DNA of 18,000 bases, taken from Propionibacteriaceae bacterium. GTDB lineage: Bacteria > Actinomycetota > Actinomycetes > Propionibacteriales > Propionibacteriaceae. A model generated the notes under the pieces. That model ran no database searches. It was not told the origin of the DNA and saw only the letters and a program-made list of their open reading frames with translations. The DNA lies in assembly GCA_030538175.1 (NCBI GenBank), contig JAUNUL010000010.1, forward strand, positions 4,515-22,514, written 5' to 3'. The first letter of the stretch is position 1; every line of letters begins with the position of its first letter. Below, piece by piece: positions 7,616-15,057 of this stretch. The position numbers and the translations under genes were made by a program.

Positions 7616-8227
7616 ATGCACGCCACCCTGTTGTTGACCGAGTCCAACACGTTCACGCTCTATATCGATGACATGCTCCAAGGCCTACGCAACTCCACAC
7701 ACGGACTCACCGACGATCAGGCAAGATCACTGCCGACACGCTCCCGACTGTCCATCGCGGGGCTCATCAAGCACACCACGTGGGTGATGCGCGGGACGGT
7801 GCTCGAGAAAGGCGCAGCGGAGAATGCGGGGTCTTCGACCGAGGGCATCGGCAACTTCTTCGAGAGCTTCACACCGACAACGACGGAGTCCCTGGCGGAC
7901 CTGTTGGCGGGATTCGACGCGGCGCGGGCCGACTATCTGGACTTCATTTCCGGGCTGGATCCCGCGGGTGAGTACACCGTCGGGCCACGGCCCTGGGACA
8001 ACCGACCCGATCCGGAGCAGGCGAACTATCGCGTGCTGCTCGCGCATCACATCGATGAGTTCGCCAGGCACGCCGGGCATGCGGACATCATCCGGGAGGA
8101 GATTGATGGCGCGCAGGCGATGCCGCTGAAGTTCGCCGTCGAGGGACGCGCCGGCAACGAATACGTTCAGCCTTGGACACCCAATGCACCTGCCAGCGCG
8201 GAGGGCGAATCCGTCCCGACAGTCTGA
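7616..8227 (+). CDS. DinB-superfamily (DUF664-like) protein
   Basis: The protein has 203 residues. The ATG at 7616 is preceded by AAGGAG at a 5-nt spacing, a strong ribosome-binding site, while the open frame upstream of it overlaps the previous gene. Motifs fit the DUF664 branch of the DinB four-helix fold: LIKHTTWVMRG (about 50-60) with a candidate metal His, and LAHHIDEFARHAGHADIIRE in the C-terminal half with clustered His residues. About 35 residues after IDGAQA form a Pro- and Gly-rich tail longer than the usual end of the family. It lies 31 bp downstream of the broken DinB gene and is probably in the same operon, driven from the gap shared with the WYL regulator. The enzymatic activity, if any, is unknown. 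It is intact and may be the functional member of the pair. Confidence 0.85.
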   Translation: MHATLLLTESNTFTLYIDDMLQGLRNSTHGLTDDQARSLPTRSRLSIAGLIKHTTWVMRGTVLEKGAAENAGSSTEGIGNFFESFTPTTTESLADLLAGFDAARADYLDFISGLDPAGEYTVGPRPWDNRPDPEQANYRVLLAHHIDEFARHAGHADIIREEIDGAQAMPLKFAVEGRAGNEYVQPWTPNAPASAEGESVPTV

Positions 8228-8230
8228 CCG

Positions 8231-8340
8231 GAGTCGGGTGCGCACCGACGACCGGGGTCGGGTGTGCACTCCGGATGACCGCGGGTCGGTGCCCCAGCCG
8301 GAGGAGGGGTCGGTGTCCGAGCCAGGATCGGTGTACACGC
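8231..8340. repeat. Degenerate GTCGG-containing short repeats
   Basis: This is the non-coding gap between two convergent genes. A motif GTCGGGTG or GTCGGTG (once ATCGGTG) recurs with start points near 8233, 8257, 8285, 8309 and 8327. Units of 18-28 bp differ a lot outside the core. It may be a decayed tandem repeat. I see no clear terminator hairpin or gene here. Confidence 0.3.
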
Positions 8341-8369
8341 CGGACTGACCGCGATCAGCCCCCGGCCAA

Positions 8370-11300
8370 TCACCCCGCGTGGCGCCGCCAGGATCGAGCC
8401 AGCACGAGGCCAACACCGCCAAGTGCTGTGCCGGCACTGGCGAGCCACGTGGGCAAGGCCTTGGGAATGCCGAGATGCACGGTCAGCCCCAAGATCCGGG
8501 ATAGGCCGAGCGGCAGGAGCGCCAGTTCGTCGTTGAGCTTCGTGAGGCTCCGTTCCAGACCGGCCATGCCGAACGCGGCACCGAGGGCCGCCAGCGGAAC
8601 ACCGAGCCCGATCGCGACGGTGCCGACCCCTTGGCGAGTGCGGATCCCGTAGCCCGACGATAGCCCCGAGACGATCGCGGCCAACCACCACGCGAGCAGG
8701 CCCATGGCGAGCGTGAGATAGGCGCTCCTGGCGTTCTCGTCGGTCCAGAACCGCAGCCAGTACGCCGCGGGTCCCCGCCACGCGAGCACCGCCAGGAACG
8801 GCACCGCGCCCAGCAACCAGGAACCGCCGAGACAGTTCCACAGCCACTGGCCGTCAGCGCCGGGACGCAACCAAGCGAGGGCCCCGCGCACAGTCCCCGC
8901 GAACAGACCCAGGAAGCCGAGGGAGAGCACGAGATACCACGGTGCCCGGCCAGCACTGAACACCACCTGGCTGCCGATGGCCACTGCGGCGGGCACGGCC
9001 AATCCCAGCCAATCGATCGAGCCACCATCACCTGACCGCAGCCGACCGGCCGACCAGCCACCGGCACCCCGAGGAACCCTGCCGCCCCCCGGCCCGGCCC
9101 ACGGCGTGAACGCACCCCGTCGCAACCCGGGCACAGCGACCAGACCCAGCAAAGCCAACAGCAGCAGTGCCCCCGCGGCGAGCCGGAACGTGGTCACCCG
9201 CTCGGCGTACGCCATCCCGGCCTCGGCGGCGAAGAAGTTGAACGGCGGCAGATCGAGGTTGCCGGTCCAGCGGCGCTCATGCTCGGCGACGGCGGCCTGC
9301 CACAACGGCAACGCCGTCCGCCACTCCAGCTCCGCCTCGGCGGAGCCGGTGTCCAGCCACTCGTAGTACCGCAACACCAACACCCGGTACGCCTGCAGAG
9401 TGCGCAGCAGGTCGACCTCGAAGTCAATCGATGCAACCAGCCGGTCATAGTCCGCAGGATCCGCGAAAGCGTCCCGTGACACGGGCTCCAACAGGGCCCG
9501 CATCCTTTCGGCTGTCTCGACCGCCCGCTCCCCCTGCGCGATCGCCTCGTCCACCCGGCCGCGGGCGGCGACATACACCGCCGACAGTGCCGCCGAGTCC
9601 CCGGACACGATGTCCCACTTGAAGATCCACATCATCGGCGGCGGCTCCAGGCCGAGCGCGAACACCTGCTGCTCGGCGTACGGGCCGATATAGAGCCCGT
9701 CCAGCACCGCGGCCCGCGACTGCCCCAGCACTCCCCCGACGGCAGCCACCACGGCCGGGTCGTGGGCATAGGTCCGCCGGATCCAGTCCCCGTTGACAGC
9801 CTCGAGATCGACGTTCGGATCCCACGCCAAGCGCGCGGCGGCGTACACGTTGTGGTCATAGAGCTTCCAGTTGCCGGCCGCGAGATACAGCGACATCGGG
9901 CCCGCCCGCCATGGGCCGCCATCCTGGGTCCACAACCACAGCCCGTCGATGTGAGCGTTGTCGCGCCGGAACGTCTGCAGGGCCGTCTGGTGCAGCGGCC
10001 CGACATCGTTCGGGAACGCACTGAACGCCTCGAACTCCCGCCGTCCCTGCATCTCCACCAACCGCCGCTGCGGTCCGGTGCTGAGCGTAGGGTTCAGCGG
10101 CAGCCACGAGTCGAAGTCGCCCATCACGAACTTGGTCGAGACGACCAGGTTGTCCGGCTTTGCACGTTCGCGGCCGGCGTCCCCGCCAGGCACGTAGTCC
10201 CCCAGCAGCCGCTCATAGGTGTCCGGGTTCGTGTGCATGTCGCCGACGTCCCCGACGCCGACCGACCAGGTGCGGAAATAGACCGTCGCGTCGTGCTCGG
10301 CGGCGACGTCGGTGACGACATCGAGCATGCGGCGCACACCCTCGGCATCGGTGACCTCGAGCGCTGAGTAGTAGTCCCAGCCGCGGTGGTTATAGATCGA
10401 CCCACCCTCGCCGATCCGGATCATGAACCCGTCGACCCAGTCGAAGTCGGTGAAGAACTCGTCGAACCCTGCGCGATAGACCTCCCACAATCGGGGGTCG
10501 GCGGCGTCCATGCCGGTCTCCCGTTGCAGGTACGCCTCCAGCGGCCCGGTCAACGCGAGCATGTCCGACTTGAACACAACCTTCAGGCCCATGTCGTGGG
10601 CGTACTTCCACATCCCTCCGACCTCGCGTTTCATCACCTCGTGGCGGGCGCGATAGGGGCTGTCAGCGGGATAGATCTCATGGCCATCACCGAGGCGGTC
10701 GAAGTTCACGTACTCCAGGAAGCCATTGATGATGACGCCGTTGTACCCGTACGCCGCCACATGGTCGACATAGTCCCGCCACTCACCTGTCACCCGATCC
10801 AACGCGGCCGCATCCACATAGGGCGCGTCCGGCAGCACCACGTCTTCCAGCGCTCCCGAGGAGTGTTGGTAGTCGTCCTGCGCGCGATAGGCGTCCGGGT
10901 TGGGGCGTACGCCGACCGCGCCCGTGTCGACGAACCGGTCCGCCAACGCCGGGGTCACCGCGCCGTCGGTGGCGAGGTCGGCCCAGTCGTGTCCGGCGGC
11001 GAGCCGGTCCGCGATGCGGAAGAGGCCATTGGTCGCGCCAAGCGCGGTTGCCCCGCGCACGGTCAGATGGGCGTCCGCAACCTCAATCGTGAACGACTCG
11101 TCGGTCCTGGCGTCGTGGGTCCCAGCTCCATCATTGGATGGCTCATCAAGGCCATCACCCGGCGGCGCCACCACGATGATGTCGACCGGCGGCAGGGCCT
11201 CATCGACGCGCTCAGTCACGGCCTCGCGGATGAGTCGTTCAGCAAGCGCAAGACGAGGTTGGTGGGCGGTCCCAGGCTGTACGCGGAGTTCGCCGAGCGG

Positions 11301-11468
11301 TGCCAGCGCGCCGACGGTCCGGGAATCGGCGGCCACCGGCTTTTCCTCGGGCACGACCTTGTCCTCGAAGCGGATCGCCAGGGCCGAACTGAGCTGCCCG
11401 GAGATGAGTTTGCCAACGACAAGACCGACAGCCAGGGCCACCACGGTGCCCAGCGCAGAACGACGCAT
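8370..11468 (-). CDS. GH67-like putative glycosidase fused to a polytopic membrane domain
   Basis: The protein has 1032 residues. An N-terminal hydrophobic segment (about 5-25) acts as signal or anchor. Residues about 50-160 resemble the small N-terminal domain that precedes GH67 and GH20 barrels (GATALGATNGLFRIADRL). Residues about 210-640 look like a TIM-barrel hydrolase of the alpha-glucuronidase (GH67) type. Glu354 in MIRIGEGGS, Asp451 in VMGDFDSW and Glu472 in LVEMQGRREF correspond by eye to the GH67 catalytic acids. A helical region follows to about 755, then 7-8 hydrophobic helices from about 761 to 1025, broken by a Gly-Arg-rich loop (790-815). Known GH67 enzymes are about 700 residues and lack such a membrane region. 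The ATG at 11468 has no clear ribosome-binding site. The DUF2207 gene ends 133 bp upstream on the same strand. The substrate is unknown. The barrel is predicted to be outside the cell. Confidence 0.75.
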   Translation of the reverse strand: MRRSALGTVVALAVGLVVGKLISGQLSSALAIRFEDKVVPEEKPVAADSRTVGALAPLGELRVQPGTAHQPRLALAERLIREAVTERVDEALPPVDIIVVAPPGDGLDEPSNDGAGTHDARTDESFTIEVADAHLTVRGATALGATNGLFRIADRLAAGHDWADLATDGAVTPALADRFVDTGAVGVRPNPDAYRAQDDYQHSSGALEDVVLPDAPYVDAAALDRVTGEWRDYVDHVAAYGYNGVIINGFLEYVNFDRLGDGHEIYPADSPYRARHEVMKREVGGMWKYAHDMGLKVVFKSDMLALTGPLEAYLQRETGMDAADPRLWEVYRAGFDEFFTDFDWVDGFMIRIGEGGSIYNHRGWDYYSALEVTDAEGVRRMLDVVTDVAAEHDATVYFRTWSVGVGDVGDMHTNPDTYERLLGDYVPGGDAGRERAKPDNLVVSTKFVMGDFDSWLPLNPTLSTGPQRRLVEMQGRREFEAFSAFPNDVGPLHQTALQTFRRDNAHIDGLWLWTQDGGPWRAGPMSLYLAAGNWKLYDHNVYAAARLAWDPNVDLEAVNGDWIRRTYAHDPAVVAAVGGVLGQSRAAVLDGLYIGPYAEQQVFALGLEPPPMMWIFKWDIVSGDSAALSAVYVAARGRVDEAIAQGERAVETAERMRALLEPVSRDAFADPADYDRLVASIDFEVDLLRTLQAYRVLVLRYYEWLDTGSAEAELEWRTALPLWQAAVAEHERRWTGNLDLPPFNFFAAEAGMAYAERVTTFRLAAGALLLLALLGLVAVPGLRRGAFTPWAGPGGGRVPRGAGGWSAGRLRSGDGGSIDWLGLAVPAAVAIGSQVVFSAGRAPWYLVLSLGFLGLFAGTVRGALAWLRPGADGQWLWNCLGGSWLLGAVPFLAVLAWRGPAAYWLRFWTDENARSAYLTLAMGLLAWWLAAIVSGLSSGYGIRTRQGVGTVAIGLGVPLAALGAAFGMAGLERSLTKLNDELALLPLGLSRILGLTVHLGIPKALPTWLASAGTALGGVGLVLARSWRRHAG

Positions 11469-11526
11469 GCGCTCGATTCTGTCCGGCGCGGGTATCGCGC
11501 AGGTGAACAGACCGACGCGGAATCGC

Positions 11527-11552
11527 TGCGGGCGAGGCCCTACTCGCTCGCA
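11527..11552. terminator. Hairpin between the DUF2207 and GH67-like genes
   Basis: TGCGGGCGAG at 11527-11536 and CTCGCTCGCA at 11543-11552 can form a 10-bp stem with a 6-nt loop. The one non-Watson-Crick position is G-U in plus-strand RNA and C-A in minus-strand RNA. No U tract follows. It may terminate or attenuate transcription coming from the DUF2207 gene, or be a chance fold. Confidence 0.35.
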
Positions 11553-11601
11553 GACACCTCAATCTGCACGGAGCGCCGACGGTCCCAGCCCGTTTCGGCC
11601 C

Positions 11602-14073
11602 TCACCAGCTGCGCGAACGCGACCCGCCACCGCCGCCGCCACCGCGTGAGGAACGGCGGAACCCCGAACGGCTGCCCGACCCGCGCGAACGGGAGGAGCC
11701 CGACGAACTGCGCGGCTGGCGAGCCTTGGCACGCTGCTCCTTGTCCAGGCGGTCGCGGGTGCTGGTGATGTGACGTTCGGCCCGATCGAGGCCAGCGAGG
11801 CCGACCACCAGACGTTCGTTGGGGATCTTGATCAGCCCGGCAGCGGCCCAGCCCTGACAGACGCGCGTCCACCGCTCGGTGAGCCCGAACAGCACGGCCC
11901 ACGGCAGGTACCGGGCGTAGATGTCGGCATCCGCCTCGAAGGTGAGGCGATCGGCTTCTGCGGTCTCGATGTATTGCCGGAACCCCAGCGCCTGCTGCAC
12001 CACCGCGGTGCCCTGACCGGTCAGCGCGATGGCGCGGTTGCGGCGGTGCCAACTGCTCAGGGTCAACCCCAGGCCGAGGCCGAAGAAGATAGCCAGCAAC
12101 GCTGTGACAGCGGGCCACGACTGGTCGAGGGTCAGCAGCCGGAAGACGACAAACGGGAAGGTCATCACCAGCAGCACGATGCCCAGGACGCGACGTCCGC
12201 TTCCAACATGGGCAGCGGGTTTGACCGTGTGCACCCACGGGCCGGGTTGCAGGACGGACTCCGATGTCGAACGGGCGGCTGCCACGAGTCGTTGCACCGT
12301 GGGCTCGTCCAGGACTCCGCCGCCCGGAACGCCCTCGGTCTGCGGCAGCACGGCCGCGATCTGCTGTGTTGGATCGCCCTCGGGGATCGGACCGTGCAGG
12401 GTGACCGACAGCGGGTCGAAGCGGATCGTGGCCCGGCCCTCGGCCGCCCAGCGGGTGAGCACGGCGGCCAGGTGCGGGGCAGCGAAGTCTCGGTCCACAA
12501 GGGCGCCGGTGCTGGCCAGATCGAGTTGGGGTGGGTTGAAGCGGACCGGAACGAGTGGCTGCGCGCTGCGAGGAGCCGGGGCCTCGGGCGTGCCGGGACG
12601 TGCAAGCACCCCGGGCGGCAGCCCGACAAAGGCGCGGTCCTGCGGTGACTTGCGCCTCAGTCGCACGGCAAGACCGCCCAGCGCCGGCACCAGGAAGAGC
12701 AGAACAGACAGCCCGAAGCCCCGGAATTGCTCGGCGCTGAAGCGGGCGACCGTCGCATTCTGCATCCCCGTGAGGGCAGCCCCGTCAAAGGTGATGCTGA
12801 GGGTGGTCTTGGCGGTCACGGGCGCGTGGGAGGTGTGCAGGGTGACCCGTCGGCCCTGGGTGGTGATCTCCCAGCCCGGGCACACGTCGGGGCCGGTGGT
12901 CCCACAGGACACCGAGGCGACCGCACCCGGCAGGTCCACCGTCACGGTCTGGGACGCCCACGCTGGCAGATTCTCACCGAGAACCGGCCACTCCAGGGTG
13001 GCCTTGTCGCCGTCGCCGACCACCGCACCTGCGACGTCATAAGCCACGGTGGCGGGCACGATCTCCTCGTGCGTGGACGCGGCACGGTGCAGCTCAGCGG
13101 TCAACTGCCTGCTGTCGCCCCGGCGGGCCGGTGGAGCACCGGTGATCGCCACGTCCAGGCTCGCACCCGTGGCGCGGCCGCGTGGGTTGCTGATGGTGGA
13201 CAGGGTGTCCTGGGTGAAGGTGTGGGGTCGACGCCCGGGCAGCACGAACGTGCGCGAGTCGTCGGCGACGGTGGCAGGCAGGCGCCACTGCAGGCGATGC
13301 TCGACCGACAGGCGGCCGGTCGGGTCAACGATGAACGTCGAGTCGACACCCTCAATGGACGGCCCGGCAGAGCGATGCCGCAGGGTCGGCTCGGCACCCG
13401 ACACCGATCCGGGGACCAGCGCCCCCACCACGCTGAGCGGTTCGCCCTCAGGCACGTCGCGTGCGCTCAGGGTCGCGACCCCGTCGGTGACCGACGCCGT
13501 GCATTCGTCCTCGCCAACCAGGCAGCGGCTGCGCGGGACCCCACCTGGCGTGGTGATCGTGGCGGTGAACTCCTTGATGGCTGGATAGTCGGTGCTCGTG
13601 ACGTCCCAGAAGAGCTCGGGTTGACCGTCGAATGTACGCAGGGCGCCCGCGACGGTGTAGCTCAGCACATAGGTATGGTCGCGTCGATCGAGGGTGACGT
13701 CGGGATCACCCACGCGAATGCGCAGCAGCTCGGTGTCGCCGTCGTTTGCGGCCGCGGTGGTGAAGGAGGCGGGCGCTCCGGTTGGGCTGGACACGCTCAG
13801 GTCGCTGATCGCATAGTGCGCCATCTGGGACGGGGCGTCATCCCATACCTCAGCGGTGACAAGGTCGACCTCGATGCCGCGGCGCCCAGTCTCGGGGAAG
13901 GTCCAGTCGATCTGCTGGCGCACGTGCAGCAGCCCGTCGGCGGTGATCCGATAGTCGGTGGCGAGCCGACGCACCACATCCTCGGCGGCGTGCGCGGGGA
14001 GGGGCGCCCAAGTGGTCAGGCCTAACGTGACGAGGATGACAGCGAGCAACACTCGCCAGCGTGGGGATTTCAC
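11602..14073 (-). CDS. DUF2207 domain-containing membrane protein
   Basis: The predicted protein has 823 residues in the DUF2207 arrangement. A signal peptide (about 1-30, ending PLPAHA) is followed by an extracytoplasmic beta-rich domain (about 31-450). A membrane helix lies at about 453-473, two more at about 629-646 and 653-674, and the family-typical stretch RYLPWAVLFGLTERW is at about 721-735. The tail (about 786-823) is Ser-Arg-rich and then a poly-Gly run, ending SRSRSW. This is common in the family. The GTG at 14073 was chosen because it puts the signal peptide at the N-terminus, but its GGAG is only 1 nt away. GTG 14130 would add 19 residues. The function of DUF2207 proteins is unknown. 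The next gene on the strand is the GH67-like membrane protein, and both are predicted to expose large domains outside the cell. Confidence 0.85.
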   Translation of the reverse strand: MKSPRWRVLLAVILVTLGLTTWAPLPAHAAEDVVRRLATDYRITADGLLHVRQQIDWTFPETGRRGIEVDLVTAEVWDDAPSQMAHYAISDLSVSSPTGAPASFTTAAANDGDTELLRIRVGDPDVTLDRRDHTYVLSYTVAGALRTFDGQPELFWDVTSTDYPAIKEFTATITTPGGVPRSRCLVGEDECTASVTDGVATLSARDVPEGEPLSVVGALVPGSVSGAEPTLRHRSAGPSIEGVDSTFIVDPTGRLSVEHRLQWRLPATVADDSRTFVLPGRRPHTFTQDTLSTISNPRGRATGASLDVAITGAPPARRGDSRQLTAELHRAASTHEEIVPATVAYDVAGAVVGDGDKATLEWPVLGENLPAWASQTVTVDLPGAVASVSCGTTGPDVCPGWEITTQGRRVTLHTSHAPVTAKTTLSITFDGAALTGMQNATVARFSAEQFRGFGLSVLLFLVPALGGLAVRLRRKSPQDRAFVGLPPGVLARPGTPEAPAPRSAQPLVPVRFNPPQLDLASTGALVDRDFAAPHLAAVLTRWAAEGRATIRFDPLSVTLHGPIPEGDPTQQIAAVLPQTEGVPGGGVLDEPTVQRLVAAARSTSESVLQPGPWVHTVKPAAHVGSGRRVLGIVLLVMTFPFVVFRLLTLDQSWPAVTALLAIFFGLGLGLTLSSWHRRNRAIALTGQGTAVVQQALGFRQYIETAEADRLTFEADADIYARYLPWAVLFGLTERWTRVCQGWAAAGLIKIPNERLVVGLAGLDRAERHITSTRDRLDKEQRAKARQPRSSSGSSRSRGSGSRSGFRRSSRGGGGGGGSRSRSW

Positions 14074-14126
14074 GCTCCTACGCTGCCAGTGCCCGGGATC
14101 ACGTCGGTGGACGGCGGGTGGGCCGG

Positions 14127-14325
14127 TCACCGGTTGGCCGGCAGCGGCGCCCCCACCGGAAGGGGTGTCGGGCCGTATTCCAGGTCTTCGGGGATGAGCT
14201 GTTCCACCCAGGTAGTTCGGGCTGGGTGACAGGGGTGAAGGGCACGAATCGTCCTGGGGGTAGCGGTTTGCGTCCGCCCACTGTAGGGCGCTCGCCCCCT
14301 CCGCCCGTCACTGGCGGAGCCGGAT
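14127..14325 (-). other. Unexplained open stretch without a start codon
   Basis: The 324 bp between the DUF2207 start and the LysE-type stop hold no convincing gene. One minus frame is open from about 14325 to a TGA at 14127-14129. Near its end it encodes TTWVEQLIPEDLEYGPTPL with a protein-like composition and GC-rich third codon positions. No usual start codon lies in its first part. It could be a gene remnant or chance. Confidence 0.25.
14299..14319 (-). terminator. Hairpin after the LysE-type exporter gene
   Basis: CTCCGCC at 14299-14305 and GGCGGAG at 14313-14319 form a perfect 7-bp stem with a 7-nt loop, starting about 80 nt past the exporter stop in the minus direction. No U tract follows. 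It is a plausible terminator separating the exporter from the DUF2207 gene. Confidence 0.4.
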
Positions 14326-14397
14326 CCTTACGGCCCCGCGCGGCTGATTGGTTCCGTCCAGTGCTCGCTGAAGCTTCGAACGGGCAGTGGACTCGGC

Positions 14398-15012
14398 TCA
14401 GCCGAGCAACAGACGTACGCCCAAGGCCAGCATCACCACGGCGATCCCGGCGTCGAGCAAACGCCAGGCCAACGGTTTCGCGAACACTCCGGCGAGCAGC
14501 CGGGCGCCATAGCCGAGCGCGGTGAACCAGCCGACACTCGCTGTTCCCGCGCCAGCCGCGAACCACCAGCGATGCTCGGGATGCGCCGTTGCAACTGAGC
14601 CCAACAAGATGACGGTGTCCAAATAGACGTGCGGGTTCAGCCAGGTGAGTGCCGCGGCCGTGCCGAGGGCAACCGCGAGGCTGGTGCCCCCTCCCCCGGT
14701 ATCGGCATCCAGGTGCCCACCGCGCCAGGCGCGTCGGATGGCGAGCACGGCGTACCCGATCAGGAACGCCGCCCCACCGAAGCGCGCGACGAGCATCGCC
14801 AACGGCACCTGCTGCACCAAGGCACCCATCCCCGCCACGCCGGCGCAGATCAGCACGAGGTCGGAGAGCGCGCACAACGCGACGACCGGCCCGACGTGTT
14901 CCCGGCGCAATCCCTGTCGCAGGACGAACGCGTTCTGGGCGCCGATCGCGACGATGAGGGAGAGGCCGAAGCCGAGCCCGGACAGGCTCGCCAAGAGCGC
15001 GGAGGTGGTCAC
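14398..15012 (-). CDS. LysE/ArgO-family amino-acid exporter
   Basis: The protein has 204 residues, the normal length for LysE/ArgO transporters, which export basic amino acids such as lysine and arginine through the inner membrane. It is hydrophobic throughout and compatible with five or six membrane helices. The family motifs are clear: [13 protein letters not shown] at 23-35 and NPHVYLDT at 126-133. The GTG at 15012 starts just before the first helix. I see no good ribosome-binding site upstream. The gene follows the amidase by 45 bp on the same strand, so the two may be co-transcribed. No LysG/ArgP-type regulator is seen next to it, although such a gene often accompanies lysE. The exact substrate is inferred from the family only. 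Confidence 0.9.
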   Translation of the reverse strand: MTTSALLASLSGLGFGLSLIVAIGAQNAFVLRQGLRREHVGPVVALCALSDLVLICAGVAGMGALVQQVPLAMLVARFGGAAFLIGYAVLAIRRAWRGGHLDADTGGGGTSLAVALGTAAALTWLNPHVYLDTVILLGSVATAHPEHRWWFAAGAGTASVGWFTALGYGARLLAGVFAKPLAWRLLDAGIAVVMLALGVRLLLG

Positions 15013-15057
15013 CGGGGCGACGCTAGGGGCACCGCCCGCAGCAGTCCAACTCGTGGC

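Noticed and set aside
8331..8338. GTGTACAC palindrome between convergent genes
   Set aside because: An 8-bp palindrome is expected by chance in a window of this size and there is no promoter context.
7727..8847. Minus-strand frames opposite the intact DinB gene and running into the GH67-like gene
   Set aside because: They have biased composition, no start signal and overlap genes with good evidence. The repeated TDP/RSS pattern comes from the short DNA repeats in the gap.
11475..11484. GATTCTGTCC upstream of the GH67-like start, similar to half of the WYL operators
   Set aside because: Only one arm is present with no matching second arm, so a chance match is likely.
11540..12238. Minus-strand frame of 232 codons overlapping the end of the DUF2207 gene
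   Set aside because: It lies in another frame of a supported gene. The translation is Arg/Pro/His-rich with no domain, and only the last 62 bp fall outside the DUF2207 gene.
10386..14025. Plus-strand open frames of 432-460 codons opposite the GH67-like and DUF2207 genes
   Set aside because: They are antisense shadows with Arg/Gly/His-rich translations and no recognisable motifs.
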